The notes beneath the pieces were generated by a model, which was given only the letters and a program-made list of their open reading frames with translations, did no database searches and had not been told where the DNA came from. From NCBI RefSeq assembly GCF_019059575.1, contig NW_024881703.1:772137-836136 (forward strand): a stretch of DNA of 64,000 nucleotides, in the 5' to 3' direction. Both the position numbers and the translations under genes were made by a program. The DNA is from Amphibalanus amphitrite (taxonomy: Eukaryota > Arthropoda > Thecostraca > Balanomorpha > Balanidae). This document shows positions 22,463-33,236 of the stretch, one piece after another (the first letter of the stretch is position 1; each line of letters begins with the position of its first letter).

Positions 22463-22977
22463 AGGCCTCTTGCACCAAACTACCTACCTAGGTAAATTCA
22501 GATTATACCTAGATTCTCTTGCACCAAACTACCTACCAAAAAACGCTACCGTGAAAATTTACCTAGAAATTCTACCGAGCGGCATAAGAACTTACCAATT
22601 GTTAAAGCCCGACCGGCTGTTTTCCTCTTGCACCGAAAGCCGGAAAGAAGTACTCGCGGAGGAATTTTTGACGGTTTGACGGTAAACGCGGGTTTCAAAA
22701 ATAACTAGCAAAAGCTTAGGTAAAATGATTCAATTAGTAACAATAGGCACAATACATGATAATCCACGGGTACTTTTATGTAACTAGGCATTACAAAATG
22801 TTTAGACAATGATAAATTAATGTTTTATGAGTGAATAATAAAACAATTGACCAAATGCTCCATGGGTTCACAGGGGTGCTTCTCCGTACCAAAGCGATTA
22901 ACCTCCGTAGCAGAACAGCCAGGTTGAAGACTCACTCGTTGCCATGGAAACGAAGCTTATTTGTTCCAGTAATTTAA

Positions 22978-23846
22978 CCCTCGCCCGTATAGGGGGTGTC
23001 GAACGGACCCCCCCATGGTTTTTCGCAAATAACTCGCGTAAAAAGCGGCCGATCGCGACGAAACTTTCAGTACCCTCGCGTTCATCAATTTTACACCTAC
23101 CCTGAAAATTTCATGACCCTGACCCAAATGACCTTTGACCTGTGACCTACTTTTCGAGACCATGTTTGGCCGGAATCGCGATTCGGTGTATGTCGGCTCG
23201 CATTAGCCGCGCGTTTGCAGTCTTTTCGTGGTTTCAAGCGTTCAAACATGTGATATGATGTTGCCTCCATGCATTAGGGTGGGTGTCAAGGTCACCTGAA
23301 GGTCAGGTCAGGTCATTGACCTTTGATGACCTCGGTTCACTTTTTTCGAGTTTTACATGTTTCTAGGCCAGTTTTTGGAGCTGAATTCGAATTTAGCAAC
23401 CATATGAACATTAACGAAGTAGTTTTGGTGCCTTCGTAACATGTCACGAAGCTGTCAGAGGCGGTTGCCACCTACTACGAATACCCTTACTGGTTGACCT
23501 GACCTGACCTGACCCGACCTGGCCTAAATGCATGAAGACATCGTCTGTGATCAAAACTAACATGATATTCGTGATCAGCACCCCGAAAAACCCCATAGCA
23601 GCCACACTTTACGACGTTCTAACAGGTCCCGATGTTCCCCACTTTTGGGTCATTGACCTGACCTGGAAGGTCAACCAATGACCTAGGACCTTAAAATTGG
23701 GTATCATCGGCTTCCTCTCGTCACGGGCAACACGCTCGTTTTTTCCGCGAAGCTCTAGCTCGATCAGGGGCGAAACGGCAAGGGGGGGGGTCCAACGGAC
23801 CCCCCCTATACGTTCGTGGCTGGAAAAACACCAATACGGGCGAGGG
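22978..23846. mobile_element. piggyBac-like non-autonomous element (CCCTCGC subfamily), complete
   Basis: TTAA at 22974-22977 and 23847-23850. Both ends read CCCTCGCCCGTAT, and the right arm has an extra 30-bp insert before the poly-G hairpin. TGACCTTTGACCTGTGACCT occurs at 23129-23148, with further TGACCT clusters at 23290-23335 and 23495-23525. It is very similar along its length to 12553-13446. Length 869 bp. Confidence 0.82.
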
Positions 23847-24587
23847 TTAATATCAAAATAACTTCTATCGGTATTTACGTAAATGAAAAATGATTTCATA
23901 ATACCAAAATGTATATCAGTAAAAACAATATCCATTTAATTGTTTTCTTTAGTTACTATTTGTTTGCGCCCACAAATAATTCGTGGCCGGCGCCTGAATA
24001 TGGCGGCCGCCACTGTGCTTTGCTCCGTACTAAATATCGTTTTTCTCCGGCACCAGACGATATTCCCCAGTGATTTTGGGTGGATATGTGTTTGTAAGTA
24101 CGGCCAATCGGTTCCCGGATCCAATTTCATCGTATATTGTGTCACTCATCTGTTTGGACTTTGTGTTTTCTGGCCACGGACTTGGCTAAGGACGCCCCAC
24201 GCCCGACCAGCCGGCATTCTACCGGTTCGGGGAGAGGTAGAAACCGCAACCAGCCAATCAGCGACCGGTAGCGACATTCTACTGTGACGTCATCGGACTG
24301 ACACAGCCTCAGAATGACGGGGCCGACTCACCGGATAATGGGATCCGGCGGCAGCGCAGGGGCGGGCCCAGCCACCGAAGAGGCAGGCGCGCGGGCCGCC
24401 GAATTCAGCAACGCCGCGCCGGTCCAACACAACACGAGTGGGTCGGTCCATCGCCCGATTATGACCGCCAGCTTATCACCATCACACCGGACTGGTCGCC
24501 GTCACCGACCTGTCGCGCCGCCCCTGACCGCGCCCCTGACTCGATCGGTCAGCCCATACCGGTTCGCGTATCTAACCGTGCCGCTGA

Positions 24588-27500
24588 GCCAGCAGCGTAC
24601 GGCGCGCCGTACGCCGCGGCTCTGTCCCCCCCAGCCGCGGCTCGGCCCGCCGCCGCGGCGGCGGGCCGAGCCGCGGCTGGGGGGGACAGCCAGATGCGCC
24701 ACCTCGCGGCGAGACGGACAGGTGCCTACTTAGACCGGCCAGAATCGACGAAAGACAAACCCGCCAGGCGTACTCGCCTGATGCGGCAAGGCCATCTGCT
24801 GCACGGACGGCTGACACCGGCGCCCACATCAACGTCGAACTGCTCAACATACAGTCACTGCTGCCAAAGCTGCCGGACGTGCGAGCAGATGTCGAACAGC
24901 GACATCCTGATGTTATGTGCTTCACGGAGACGAATCTCAAGTCGTCAACTCCAGATCGTCTCGCTACAATCGAGGGATACCGCCTGTTTCGACGAGATCG
25001 TGTGATCGGCAGAAAGAAATGTGGCGGTGGTGTGGCTGTGTATATCCGAGAGGACTTGCATGTAGAAAAAGTTGTCGCTCCATCTTCGCTAAACTTACAG
25101 TCGCATGTTGAATCTGTCTGGCTCAAGGTGAAATTCGATGCTAAAAAGGCTGTGCTGCTGTGCTGCATGTATCGCCCTCCTACATCCAACCATGCTCAAG
25201 TGCAAATAGACTTTAACGACATAGAAGAGCAGTTACAGCACGTAATGACCACCTACCCATCTCAACGAATCATTGTCGCCGGGGACTTGAACGCTGACGA
25301 GCGGACCAATCCAGCAGCGCACACTCGCCTGTCTGAGCTGGAAAGCTATGGTCTACACTGCGCTGTACGTGAACCGACATTCTATCGTGGTGACTGTCGC
25401 TCTATTCTCGATGTCTTTTTATTGTCCGATGCTATCTATAATGAACATGTGAACCCGTCATGTACCGTTGAAAGCTGTGACTACTCCAGTCATCATCGCC
25501 GCGTGCGTCTCCAGACCAAGATACCAAGATGTAAAGCTGAATTACAGTATAGAACGGCGCGCAACTGGCGTGTGTTCAATGAGGAAGCTTTTCTTACTGA
25601 TATCGCCAACGTAGACTGGTCTTCAGTAGTTAACCGCAGTCACTCGTGCGAAGCACAGTGGAACGCGTTCTCTTCCACTCTAAATCCAATCATTGACAGG
25701 CACGCTCCTATCAGGCGGTTTCGAGTTCGAAATCCAAAGTCGCCCCAGCTAACTGATGAAACCCTGGACCTCATGAGTCAACGTCGATCAGCCAAATTAA
25801 CTAATGATCCATCGTATCACACTTTAAATCAGATGGTAAAACGAGCGATCCGCAAGGACCGTCGCGAAACTCTCACTAACCGTATCAAAAACTCAACACC
25901 TTCCGCATTGTATCGCCATTTAAAACCTATCATTGGTTCCAAGCGCGGCAAACCAACCAATCCTCAAAATCTCACACCAGAGGAGCTCAATCAGTATTTC
26001 ACGGCCATCGGGACGGCCACGCGAGACGAGGCGGCGGCTGAGTTCCGGCAGTCCGGCCGGGAGCCGCTGAATGTGCGACTGCCGCGCGTCCACACCGGCG
26101 CACTGACTATTACTCCAGTGACACTGGATCAGCTGAAGCGAGTCCTCTTCTCTCTCCCCAATAAGACCTCTCAAATTGAAGGTGACATTCCAGTCAAAAT
26201 TTTAAAAATAGGGTTCCCTCTTATTGGCCGATATTTGCTTCGAATTATTAACGCTAGTTTTGTTTCCGAGTGTGTCCCCCGATGCTGGAAACAGGCAATA
26301 GTTATACCACTCTATAAGAAGGACGATCCTTCTGTAGCATCTAACTTTCGTCCCATTACTTTAGTTCCGGTCATTAGCAAAATTGTTGAGAGACTCGTTC
26401 ACGAACAGCTCACGACGTACCGGAGAGATTATCACATTTTTAGCGAAGACCAGCACGGATTTTTAGCAAAGCACTCAACATCAACAGCCCTCTTAACTGT
26501 TACTGACGAAATTTTAAACAGCATGGATCGTTCGGAAGTCTCACTTTTAACTCTAATCGATTTGAGTCGCTGTTTTGACGTGATTAGTCACGACATGCTA
26601 CTGACTAAACTGGAACTACTCCGTATATCAACTGGCTGGTTTCGTAACTATTTAAGCGAACATGAGCAAAGAGTTCGAATTGGTAATACGTTATCTGAGT
26701 CTCTTCCGATACAAATAGGCACTTTCCAGGGCACATGTTTGGGACCCCTTCTCTATTCTATCGCATCGAACGATTTATCATGCTACATTCCCCGCGAAAT
26801 TAACGGATTCCGAATCATGACAGTTAGATACGCGGATGACACTCAGCTGGCGATATCAGGGCCTAGGAATAGACTTGCCGAGATGGAACAGTGTTTAGAA
26901 CAAGTATTAGATAGCATGTGTACGTGGTTTATGCAAAACAACATGAAAATCAATGTGTCGAAAACCGAGCTGATAATGTGTGGTGACCGTAGACAGCTAG
27001 CTCGAATCGATCGTCCAGTGTATGTTACGTTTTTAGGGAAGCGCTTGGAATGTACAGATGAGGTAAAAAACCTAGGCGTTGTGATGGATAAACATTTAAC
27101 TTGGGACAGTCATGTCAAAAGGCTTACTGATCGATGTTTCGGTACTCTCATAGGCTTAGCCAACGCAAAACATGTGCTCCCACGCGAAGTGCTACCGATG
27201 TTAATTGACTCATTAGTTATGTCCCATGTAAGATACTGTGTCCAGGTGTACGGTAGCGCAGGTTCTACGACTATTGCGAAACTTCAAAAGGTGTTCAACT
27301 TCTCGGCTAGGATTCTGTTTAATCGACGCAAATATGATCACATATCAGACGCGCTGGCCGAGCTGGACTGGTTAAACGCACGGCAATTTGTTGAGTACTC
27401 CGATCTGTGTATGCTTCACAAAGTCATATCATCAGGATGTCCCGAAGTATTGGCATCGCGATTCCGTTTCAACCATGAAGTGGTCAGCCGAGTGACGCGC

Positions 27501-27674
27501 CAGTCGAACCATTTAGCCTTAGACAAACCACGTACAAATCATGGGAAACGGACATTCACCTACAGGTCTAGTCAGTTGTATAATGGTGCGCGAGAACACA
27601 CTGATTTTGATGTGAGAGAGTTTACAGTTAGGGCTTTCAAACGGGTCGCAAGAGAAGTAGTGAAAACTGGCTAG
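24588..27674 (+). CDS. LINE endonuclease-reverse transcriptase polyprotein
   Basis: One uninterrupted frame runs from a stop at 24585 to 27674. It has no ATG before the endonuclease domain, so the start is uncertain. It may begin at a non-ATG codon, through an intron, or by frameshift from an upstream frame at 24314-24733. Order: apurinic-type endonuclease from about 24831 (L-L-N-I-Q-S-L-L-P-K, C-F-T-E-T-N, G-G-G-V-A-V-Y-I, M-Y-R-P-P, A-G-D-L-N-A-D, S-I-L-D-V-F), then reverse transcriptase (N-F-R-P-I-T-L-V-P, Q-H-G-F, L-I-D-L-S-R-C-F-D, G-T-C-L-G-P-L-L-Y, Y-A-D-D at 26829-26840) and a C-terminal region (C-V-Q-V-Y-G). The usual S-D-H triad near the end of the endonuclease reads S-S-H (25485-25493). 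CR1/jockey-like by motif style. Confidence 0.85.
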   Translation, partial: ASSVRRAVRRGSVPPSRGSARRRGGGPSRGWGGQPDAPPRGETDRCLLRPARIDERQTRQAYSPDAARPSAARTADTGAHINVELLNIQSLLPKLPDVRADVEQRHPDVMCFTETNLKSSTPDRLATIEGYRLFRRDRVIGRKKCGGGVAVYIREDLHVEKVVAPSSLNLQSHVESVWLKVKFDAKKAVLLCCMYRPPTSNHAQVQIDFNDIEEQLQHVMTTYPSQRIIVAGDLNADERTNPAAHTRLSELESYGLHCAVREPTFYRGDCRSILDVFLLSDAIYNEHVNPSCTVESCDYSSHHRRVRLQTKIPRCKAELQYRTARNWRVFNEEAFLTDIANVDWSSVVNRSHSCEAQWNAFSSTLNPIIDRHAPIRRFRVRNPKSPQLTDETLDLMSQRRSAKLTNDPSYHTLNQMVKRAIRKDRRETLTNRIKNSTPSALYRHLKPIIGSKRGKPTNPQNLTPEELNQYFTAIGTATRDEAAAEFRQSGREPLNVRLPRVHTGALTITPVTLDQLKRVLFSLPNKTSQIEGDIPVKILKIGFPLIGRYLLRIINASFVSECVPRCWKQAIVIPLYKKDDPSVASNFRPITLVPVISKIVERLVHEQLTTYRRDYHIFSEDQHGFLAKHSTSTALLTVTDEILNSMDRSEVSLLTLIDLSRCFDVISHDMLLTKLELLRISTGWFRNYLSEHEQRVRIGNTLSESLPIQIGTFQGTCLGPLLYSIASNDLSCYIPREINGFRIMTVRYADDTQLAISGPRNRLAEMEQCLEQVLDSMCTWFMQNNMKINVSKTELIMCGDRRQLARIDRPVYVTFLGKRLECTDEVKNLGVVMDKHLTWDSHVKRLTDRCFGTLIGLANAKHVLPREVLPMLIDSLVMSHVRYCVQVYGSAGSTTIAKLQKVFNFSARILFNRRKYDHISDALAELDWLNARQFVEYSDLCMLHKVISSGCPEVLASRFRFNHEVVSRVTRQSNHLALDKPRTNHGKRTFTYRSSQLYNGAREHTDFDVREFTVRAFKRVAREVVKTG
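24622..24689. repeat. 68-bp perfect palindrome without spacer
   Basis: Two 34-bp arms, starting CTGTCCCCCCCAGCCGCGGC at the left, match exactly and meet at the centre (24655/24656) with no loop. It is almost pure G+C. It lies in the 5' part of the LINE, is translated in frame without a stop, and precedes the endonuclease domain by about 140 bp. Confidence 0.9.
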
Positions 27675-27923
27675 TCTATAGCTTTTCTATGTGGCTCGCT
27701 TTTACTTTTAATCCTAACTTTTCTCGATTGTCTGATAGTGAGATTATTCGCTTTGATGGTTACCGATCCGCTTTTACTGTCTATATGTACGTGTCCACTT
27801 TTGGATCTTTTGATCACGTTTTACACGTCTTATTTGTTTATCAATGCTTGTATGACGAAGACCTAGAATAGCCTCAACTTGAGGATTGGTCAGATATTGT
27901 GACAATAAACAATAAACAATAAT
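27675..27923 (+). other. LINE 3' untranslated region and tail
   Basis: This is AT-rich sequence after the stop. It ends in CAATAAACAATAAACAATAA plus an AAT run directly before the target duplication. The tail contains AATAAA words that could also serve as a polyadenylation signal. Confidence 0.6.
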
Positions 27924-28098
27924 AATAATTCGTCGCCAAACAGCCAATCAAAACAAATCCTAAAAACGCGAGCTGTCAAATTTACCTAGATAGGTAGGTA
28001 GGATGGTGCAAGAGAAGTTACCGCCGTAGGTAGTTTTACTAGGTAGGTATTTTGCCGATTCTACCTAGCTAGGTATTTTGGTGCAAGAGGCTTCAGGC

Positions 28099-28300
28099 CA
28101 GTGGCGCAGCCAGGATTTCGTTTCGGGGGGGGGGGGTGGTCATCGCCTCCAAAGCGGGCCCCCTAGTGTACGGGCCCCCCACCCATTTTTCAGAATCTCT
28201 CCATATTTCGTACGCATTCTGCTGAGCGGGCCCCCTTTACCTGCACGATAACCCTGAGCGAGTTTGAATCTGAAAATTTGGATAGAACAATAGCTCTGTA
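28099..28300. mobile_element. hAT-like element, left end only
   Basis: It begins CAGTGGCGCAGCCAGGATTT and continues into a G12 run. CAGTGGCG is the start seen in the complete hAT-like MITE at 46041. No right end or 8-bp duplication could be found, and the element gives way to the TIR element starting at 28368. Confidence 0.4.
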
Positions 28301-28367
28301 GTTAATCACCCGGTGTTCAATTTTTACGCAAATTGACCACCACAGATATGTTACTATGACGTATGTA

Positions 28368-29601
28368 GGGGAGAGTGGGGTAATTTGGCCGGTGGTGTAA
28401 ATTGGCCGCCCCCACCTGTACGATGTCTAATAAAAGTGAGTGAAATAACTCTAGTCTCTATTCATTTGTCATGGGTAGAAATAACTGGAGGACAAATGTC
28501 AAAACTTTGCGCCTCGTAGTTTTATTTAAAATTAATAAAACGTTAATTTCATTAGAAAATGGTAAATTGTACTTCTGTTTACAAAGTTGTATAACATGTA
28601 GTATTTGGGCTTAAAACGAATTCAGACATTATGGCGCCACTCTTGGGGGTGTTCAGCGGTTCCAAGAGCAATTTCATCTAATTCTGTACAGCCGTGATGA
28701 CTTTATACACAAAAAAATTCAGAATGGCAATATGGGGTAATTTGGCCGGGACTAGCGGGGCAACTTGGCCGGTGCGCTCATGGTCACTATGCTGGGACGG
28801 CCGAGTTTTCATGGTCAATTGTACCATAAATGACATGATTCATGACCAACTTTGACTACTTTGATGCCTTACTTCCGATTGGTCAACTGTAAGAGCATAT
28901 GACGTCATCAAAGGTTACCAAACGTTTTTTGCTAATAAATCCTTACATAAAAATGGTACAGCCGCACAAATGGTCTCATTCTATTCAGCTCGCCAAGGCG
29001 CATCGAATGATATGCATGATGACCTTGAAATCACGTGACCTTGAGGTCAAGCGACCTGAGGTAACGTGACCTGAGGTCAACCTTTGACCTTGACTTCTCG
29101 AGGTCAACACATATATGTTTCGATGCGGAATGACGCGAGAATTACGATGGTACTCGAAGTTTTGGCCTAGCTTGATTACTTCAAAAGTTATTCGTAAAAA
29201 ACTGTCTTCGCATCTAGAGCCGCTAATTTGGCTATTTTGACCCCTGTGACGGCTGAGTCAACCTCCAAAATATGGTAAATGCGTCCTAGGACACGCATCA
29301 TTGCTGAATCTGAAGCTGACTCGCAATATAACAGAAAATCCCGACCGCAAACTAACACCGGCCAAATTGCCCCACACCCCCGGCCAAATAACCCTGCTAG
29401 TGGGGCAATTTGGCCGCCTTGCAGACCTTTGTAATGCGTCACAATTTCAGTATAAGTAATTACTCTATCATTTCAAGTTCACTGTCCAGTAAAGTAAAAT
29501 GAATGCGACACCTACCAGCATTGAGAAAATGCAGAAATGTGTCGTCAGTTTTAAGTTACATCGTTTTCTAAAAAAAGCGGCCAAATTACCCCACTCTCCC
29601 C
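28368..29601. mobile_element. TA-flanked TIR element with GGGGAGAGTGGGGTAATTTG ends
   Basis: Perfect 24-bp TIRs (28368-28391 and 29578-29601) are each flanked by TA (28366-28367 and 29602-29603). Internal variants of the terminal phrase, such as GTAATTTGGCCGG and GGGGCAATTTGGCC, recur near 28735, 28760 and 29400. The centre (28985-29180) resembles the AGGTCA-bearing inverted repeat of 15416-15519. Length 1,234 bp, with no transposase. The TA duplication suits a Tc1/mariner-type mobiliser. Confidence 0.7.
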
Positions 29602-29604
29602 TAT

Positions 29605-29794
29605 TCGTATCTTTCGAGGCCGAAATGTGCCCTTTCCGCAATATGCATAACATATAATGCAATCAGAACTGTTGCCTGCTTCTGTCGGACAAGATTTAAG
29701 TAGTCCCATGTGCCTGTCCTAAGCCATATATTGGCTGCTCTAGTAGACTGTGCCTTTATTCTTCTTCATTACGTGAATTCGCTCACAAGAAGTT
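29605..29794. other. Short spacer, nothing recognised
   Basis: About 190 bp between two transposon boundaries with no feature I can support. Confidence 0.4.
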
Positions 29795-32170
29795 TTAACC
29801 CTCGCCGGCACAGGGGGAGGGGTTGTTGCAACCCCCCCCCCTAAGTTTTTTTCGCGAATAACTCGCGTAAAAAGCGGCTGATCGCGACGTATCTTTCAGT
29901 ACCATCGCGTTCATCAATTTTACACCTACCCTAGAAATTTCATGACCCTTACCCAAATGACCTTTGAGCTGTGACCTACTTTCCGAGACCATGTTTGGCC
30001 AGAATCGCGGTTCGGCATATGCCGGCTCGCATTAGCCGCGCGTTTGCAGTCCTTTCGTGGATTCCAGCGTTCAAACATGTGATTTGATGATGCTCCCATG
30101 CATAAGGGTGGATGTCAACGTCACCTGAAGGTCAGGTCAGGTCACTGACCTATGATGACCTCGGTACACTTTTTAAGTTATGCATGTTTCTAGGCTAGCT
30201 TTTTTGGAGCTGAATTCCAATTTAACAACCATTTGAACATTTAAGAAGTAGTTCTGGTGCCTTCGTAACATGTTACAAAGCTGGGGCATTCCACGATAGA
30301 TCGTACCAGGCCCGTCACCCTCATCTCTCAGATTTTAATGAAGATCGGTCCTAGGGGTAATCATAGGCCCCAAAGACGCCTGGCAAAATATCAGACTTCT
30401 CAGATCAAAACTTTTTGAGTTATATTGCATTACATTTTTTTAACTCCGGTTTGTAACGGTGAGTTTGATGGCCTATAACTTAAGAACGGGTTAAGCAACC
30501 AACAAACGGTAAACAACACTAAGCTTGCGATGAATCAAAAATTAATATTACTTTTTAAAATTCCAAAGAAAAATTTTCATTGTTAAACAAAAACCTTAAT
30601 CTTTTTCATTTGCCTCTAATGACTTTTAGGACCAAAATTTTTCACATTTTTATTTTTTCAAAACAAACTTCATGTCATTGCAAATCGACACGCAAAAAAT
30701 TAGAAAGGTGTTCTTTCTATAAATTCCTCATTTTCCCGCAAACAAAATGGGTTTCGGAGGGGTTGATACGACCCCAGCACGCCGTTTCGCTTCTAATAGA
30801 GCTAGAGCCTCGCGGAAAGAACGAGCGTGTGTGCCGTTACAAGTCGCAGAGATTGGTACCCAAATTTTAGGTCTCAGGTTAACCGGTAGCGTCTGAGGTC
30901 AGGTCAAGTGACTGAAGTTACGGGTTCGGTTTTATAGCAAATAACTTTGCAAAAAATGGCCGCAGAGCCGCGATTTTGGCATCATTGTGTTCGCCTAGCT
31001 CAGGTGCGTCGAATGGTATACTTTTTGTTAGGGTGAGGTCAACTTAAGTAGTTGACCTCGGGTCAAGGTCAGGTTAGAGCCTCTCAGGTCACGAAGCTGG
31101 GCAAAGGGTATCATATCCCGCGAGTTGCTGGGGGGGGGGGGGGGGCGTTAAACGCCCCCACTTTTTTCGCCGGGCCATAGCATAAAAACGGCGCTGCGGC
31201 GCGCGCCAAATTTTGGGTTAGGGAATTGATTGAAGTTTATTGTGACAAAGTTTAAAAAAAATCGGTCGGAATATTTTTGAGATATCGAGGTTTTAGTGAC
31301 GTCATGATTTCTTAGTTTTCAACCAAAAACGGCATATGTTCAAAAAATCATATAAAATCACAGAATAGACATACAGACATGCCGTAAACGCCATTAAACT
31401 GCCAATACCATGAACAATCAAATGGCTATCTTCGATTATTGATTATCGCTCCGCATTTTCCAAAATGTTGAACTGAATCTTGGCAATTTCTCGTGACTAC
31501 CTCACGACCATGATACATGCATTTCTTAAATTTAACTTTTTGAGCCAAACGCGTACACATATGATAAAATGAATGTCACCATCGTGTTCTGCGCCCCAAA
31601 TCTATATTATAAATCCTAAAAAATCCGCCGCCGTCGGGGTAACTCCCAAAATGGCTTATTACGGCGCCGTCAATTGACGCAGGAGGGTGAAATTTTTGCC
31701 ACTCGTGGCTCGCGTCATTCAACAGGTCGTATTAAATTTTGGGCACGATTCGGTCGGGGGTACGCCCGTGGCGCGTGCTCACGTGGTGTGCCATAGGGTT
31801 TACACTAGAATCGGCAACAGGCTATTGCTCGCGAACGGTAAGGGCTACGGGGGTGAAATTTTCGCTGCAAGTCGGAGGCGTGCACTCATTTGTCGTATTA
31901 AATTTTCGAGGGGGTGGGTTCAGCGGTGTGCACGTGGTGGGGCCGCGACCGGCGCCGAGCAGAAGGCACGTGCTTTAGGTTCAGTTGTTCGCTTAAAAAA
32001 CTGAGTGGAAAGCAACAGAGCCGGCAGGTCATTGACCTTTGACAACGAAGGCCGACACAAGGCACCGCTCGCCAAGAGGATTCACCAGTAAATACAATTA
32101 ATTTGTTTTTGCAATATCTCAGCCGTTTCTGGGCCGATTTAGCTGAAACTTGGACTGTCGGTGGTAGTGT

Positions 32171-32932
32171 AGGGTAGGGTAGGCTAGGGTAGGGGTAGGG
32201 GTAGGGGTAGGGTAGGGTAGGGTAGGGTAGGGAAGGGTAGGGTAGGGTAGGGTAGGGTAGTGTAGTGTAGGGGTAGGGTAGGGTAGGGTAGGGTAGGGTT
32301 GGGTAGGGTAGGGTAGTGTAGGGGTAGGGTAGGGTAGGGTAGGGTAGTGTAAGGGTAGGGGTGGGGTAGGGTAGGGTAGGGTAGGGTAGGGTTGTGTAGG
32401 GGTAGGGTAGGGTAGGGTAGGGTAGGTTAGTGTAGAAGTTGGGTAGGGTAGGGTAGGGTAGGGTAGGGTAGTGTAGGAGTAGGGTAGGGTAGTGTAGGGG
32501 TAGAGTAGGGTAGGGAAGGGTAGGGTAGGGGTAGGGTAGGGTAGGGTAGGGTAGGGTGGGTAGGGTAGGGTAGGGTAGGGTAGTGTAGGGGTAGGGTAGG
32601 GTAGGGTAGGGTAGGGTAGTGTAAGGGTAGGGGTGGGGTAGGGTAGGGTAGGGTAGGGTAGGGTTGTGTAGGGGTAGGGTAGGGTAGGGTAGGGTAGGGT
32701 AGGTTAGTGTAGGAGTTGGGTAGGGTAGGGTAGGGTAGGGTAGGGTAGTGTAGGAGTAGGGTAGGGTAGTGTAGGGGTAGAGTAGGGTAGGGTAGGGTAG
32801 GGTAGGGTAGGGTAGGGTAGGGTAGGGTAGGGGTAGGGTAGGGTATGGTAGGGTATGGTAGGGTAGGTTAGGGTAGTGTAGGGGTAGGGGTAGGGTAGAG
32901 TAGGGTAGGGTAGGGTAGGGTAGGGTAGGGTT
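32171..32932. repeat. GGGTA pentanucleotide array with 272-bp higher-order period
   Basis: About 760 bp of TAGGG units with scattered variants (TAGTG, TAGGGG, TTGTG). A variant string starting GTAGTGTAAGGGTAGGGGTG occurs at 32344 and again at 32616, giving a 272-bp period over part of the array. It differs from the arthropod TTAGG and the vertebrate TTAGGG telomere repeat. The G-rich strand is the plus strand. Confidence 0.9.
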
Positions 32933-33211
32933 GAATTGAGTAACATACTAACTTACAAAGGGCTCGAACAACTCGCATGCATCACCGTCATACTTTACAG
33001 TTCAATTAAAAGCAATTACCCAGTTCTACACATATAATACCAATAAAATGCAAGTTTCTACACCCAAACTAATGAATCCGTTAATCATACATATCAAAAC
33101 ATACAGTTATCGCGTAAACCTGTATTCTAGTTACCCATAAAACATGTGTCACAGGCTGCGAATATCAGTTTTGATTTTCGGGGATATGTGCCTACCCGGT
33201 TGACCTGACCT

Positions 33212-33236
33212 TGTATGTATGTATGTATGTATGTAT
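33212..33236. repeat. GTAT microsatellite
   Basis: About six GTAT units in a row, close to a TGACCTGACC word. Confidence 0.9.

Larger units (their letters stand above)
23985..27923 (+). mobile_element. Full-length LINE with 10-bp target-site duplication
   Basis: The 10-bp word AATAATTCGT occurs at 23975-23984 and again at 27924-27933, bracketing a unit with a CpG-rich 5' region, one long endonuclease-RT frame and a 3' tail of CAATAAA/AAT repeats. The duplication and the tail are what target-primed reverse transcription leaves behind. The length is 3.94 kb. It sits inside the 22465-28091 element and is the best-preserved autonomous-type element in the window. Confidence 0.75.
22465..28091. 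mobile_element. TIR element with GCCTCTTGCACC ends, carrying two nested insertions
   Basis: The left end GCCTCTTGCACCAAACTACC (from 22465) is inverted at the right end (up to 28091, GGTGCAAGAGGC). CTCTTGCACCAAACTACCTACC repeats about 53 bp further in on the left, and GGTGCAAGAG repeats on the right (28006-28015). TACCTAGGTA-type palindromes are frequent at both ends. Without its insertions (22978-23846 and 23985-27923) the element is about 0.8 kb and non-coding. The superfamily is unknown, and no clear target duplication was found. Confidence 0.6.

Noticed and set aside
24314-24733. Possible ORF1 of the full-length LINE
   Set aside because: It is Arg/Pro/Ala-rich, crosses the 68-bp palindrome and has no recognisable domain. 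I kept it only as a possible explanation for the missing Pol start.
32171-32946. Interstitial telomere and a Pro/Tyr-rich protein on the minus strand
   Set aside because: The unit is TAGGG, not TTAGG or TTAGGG, and the peptide simply translates the repeat.
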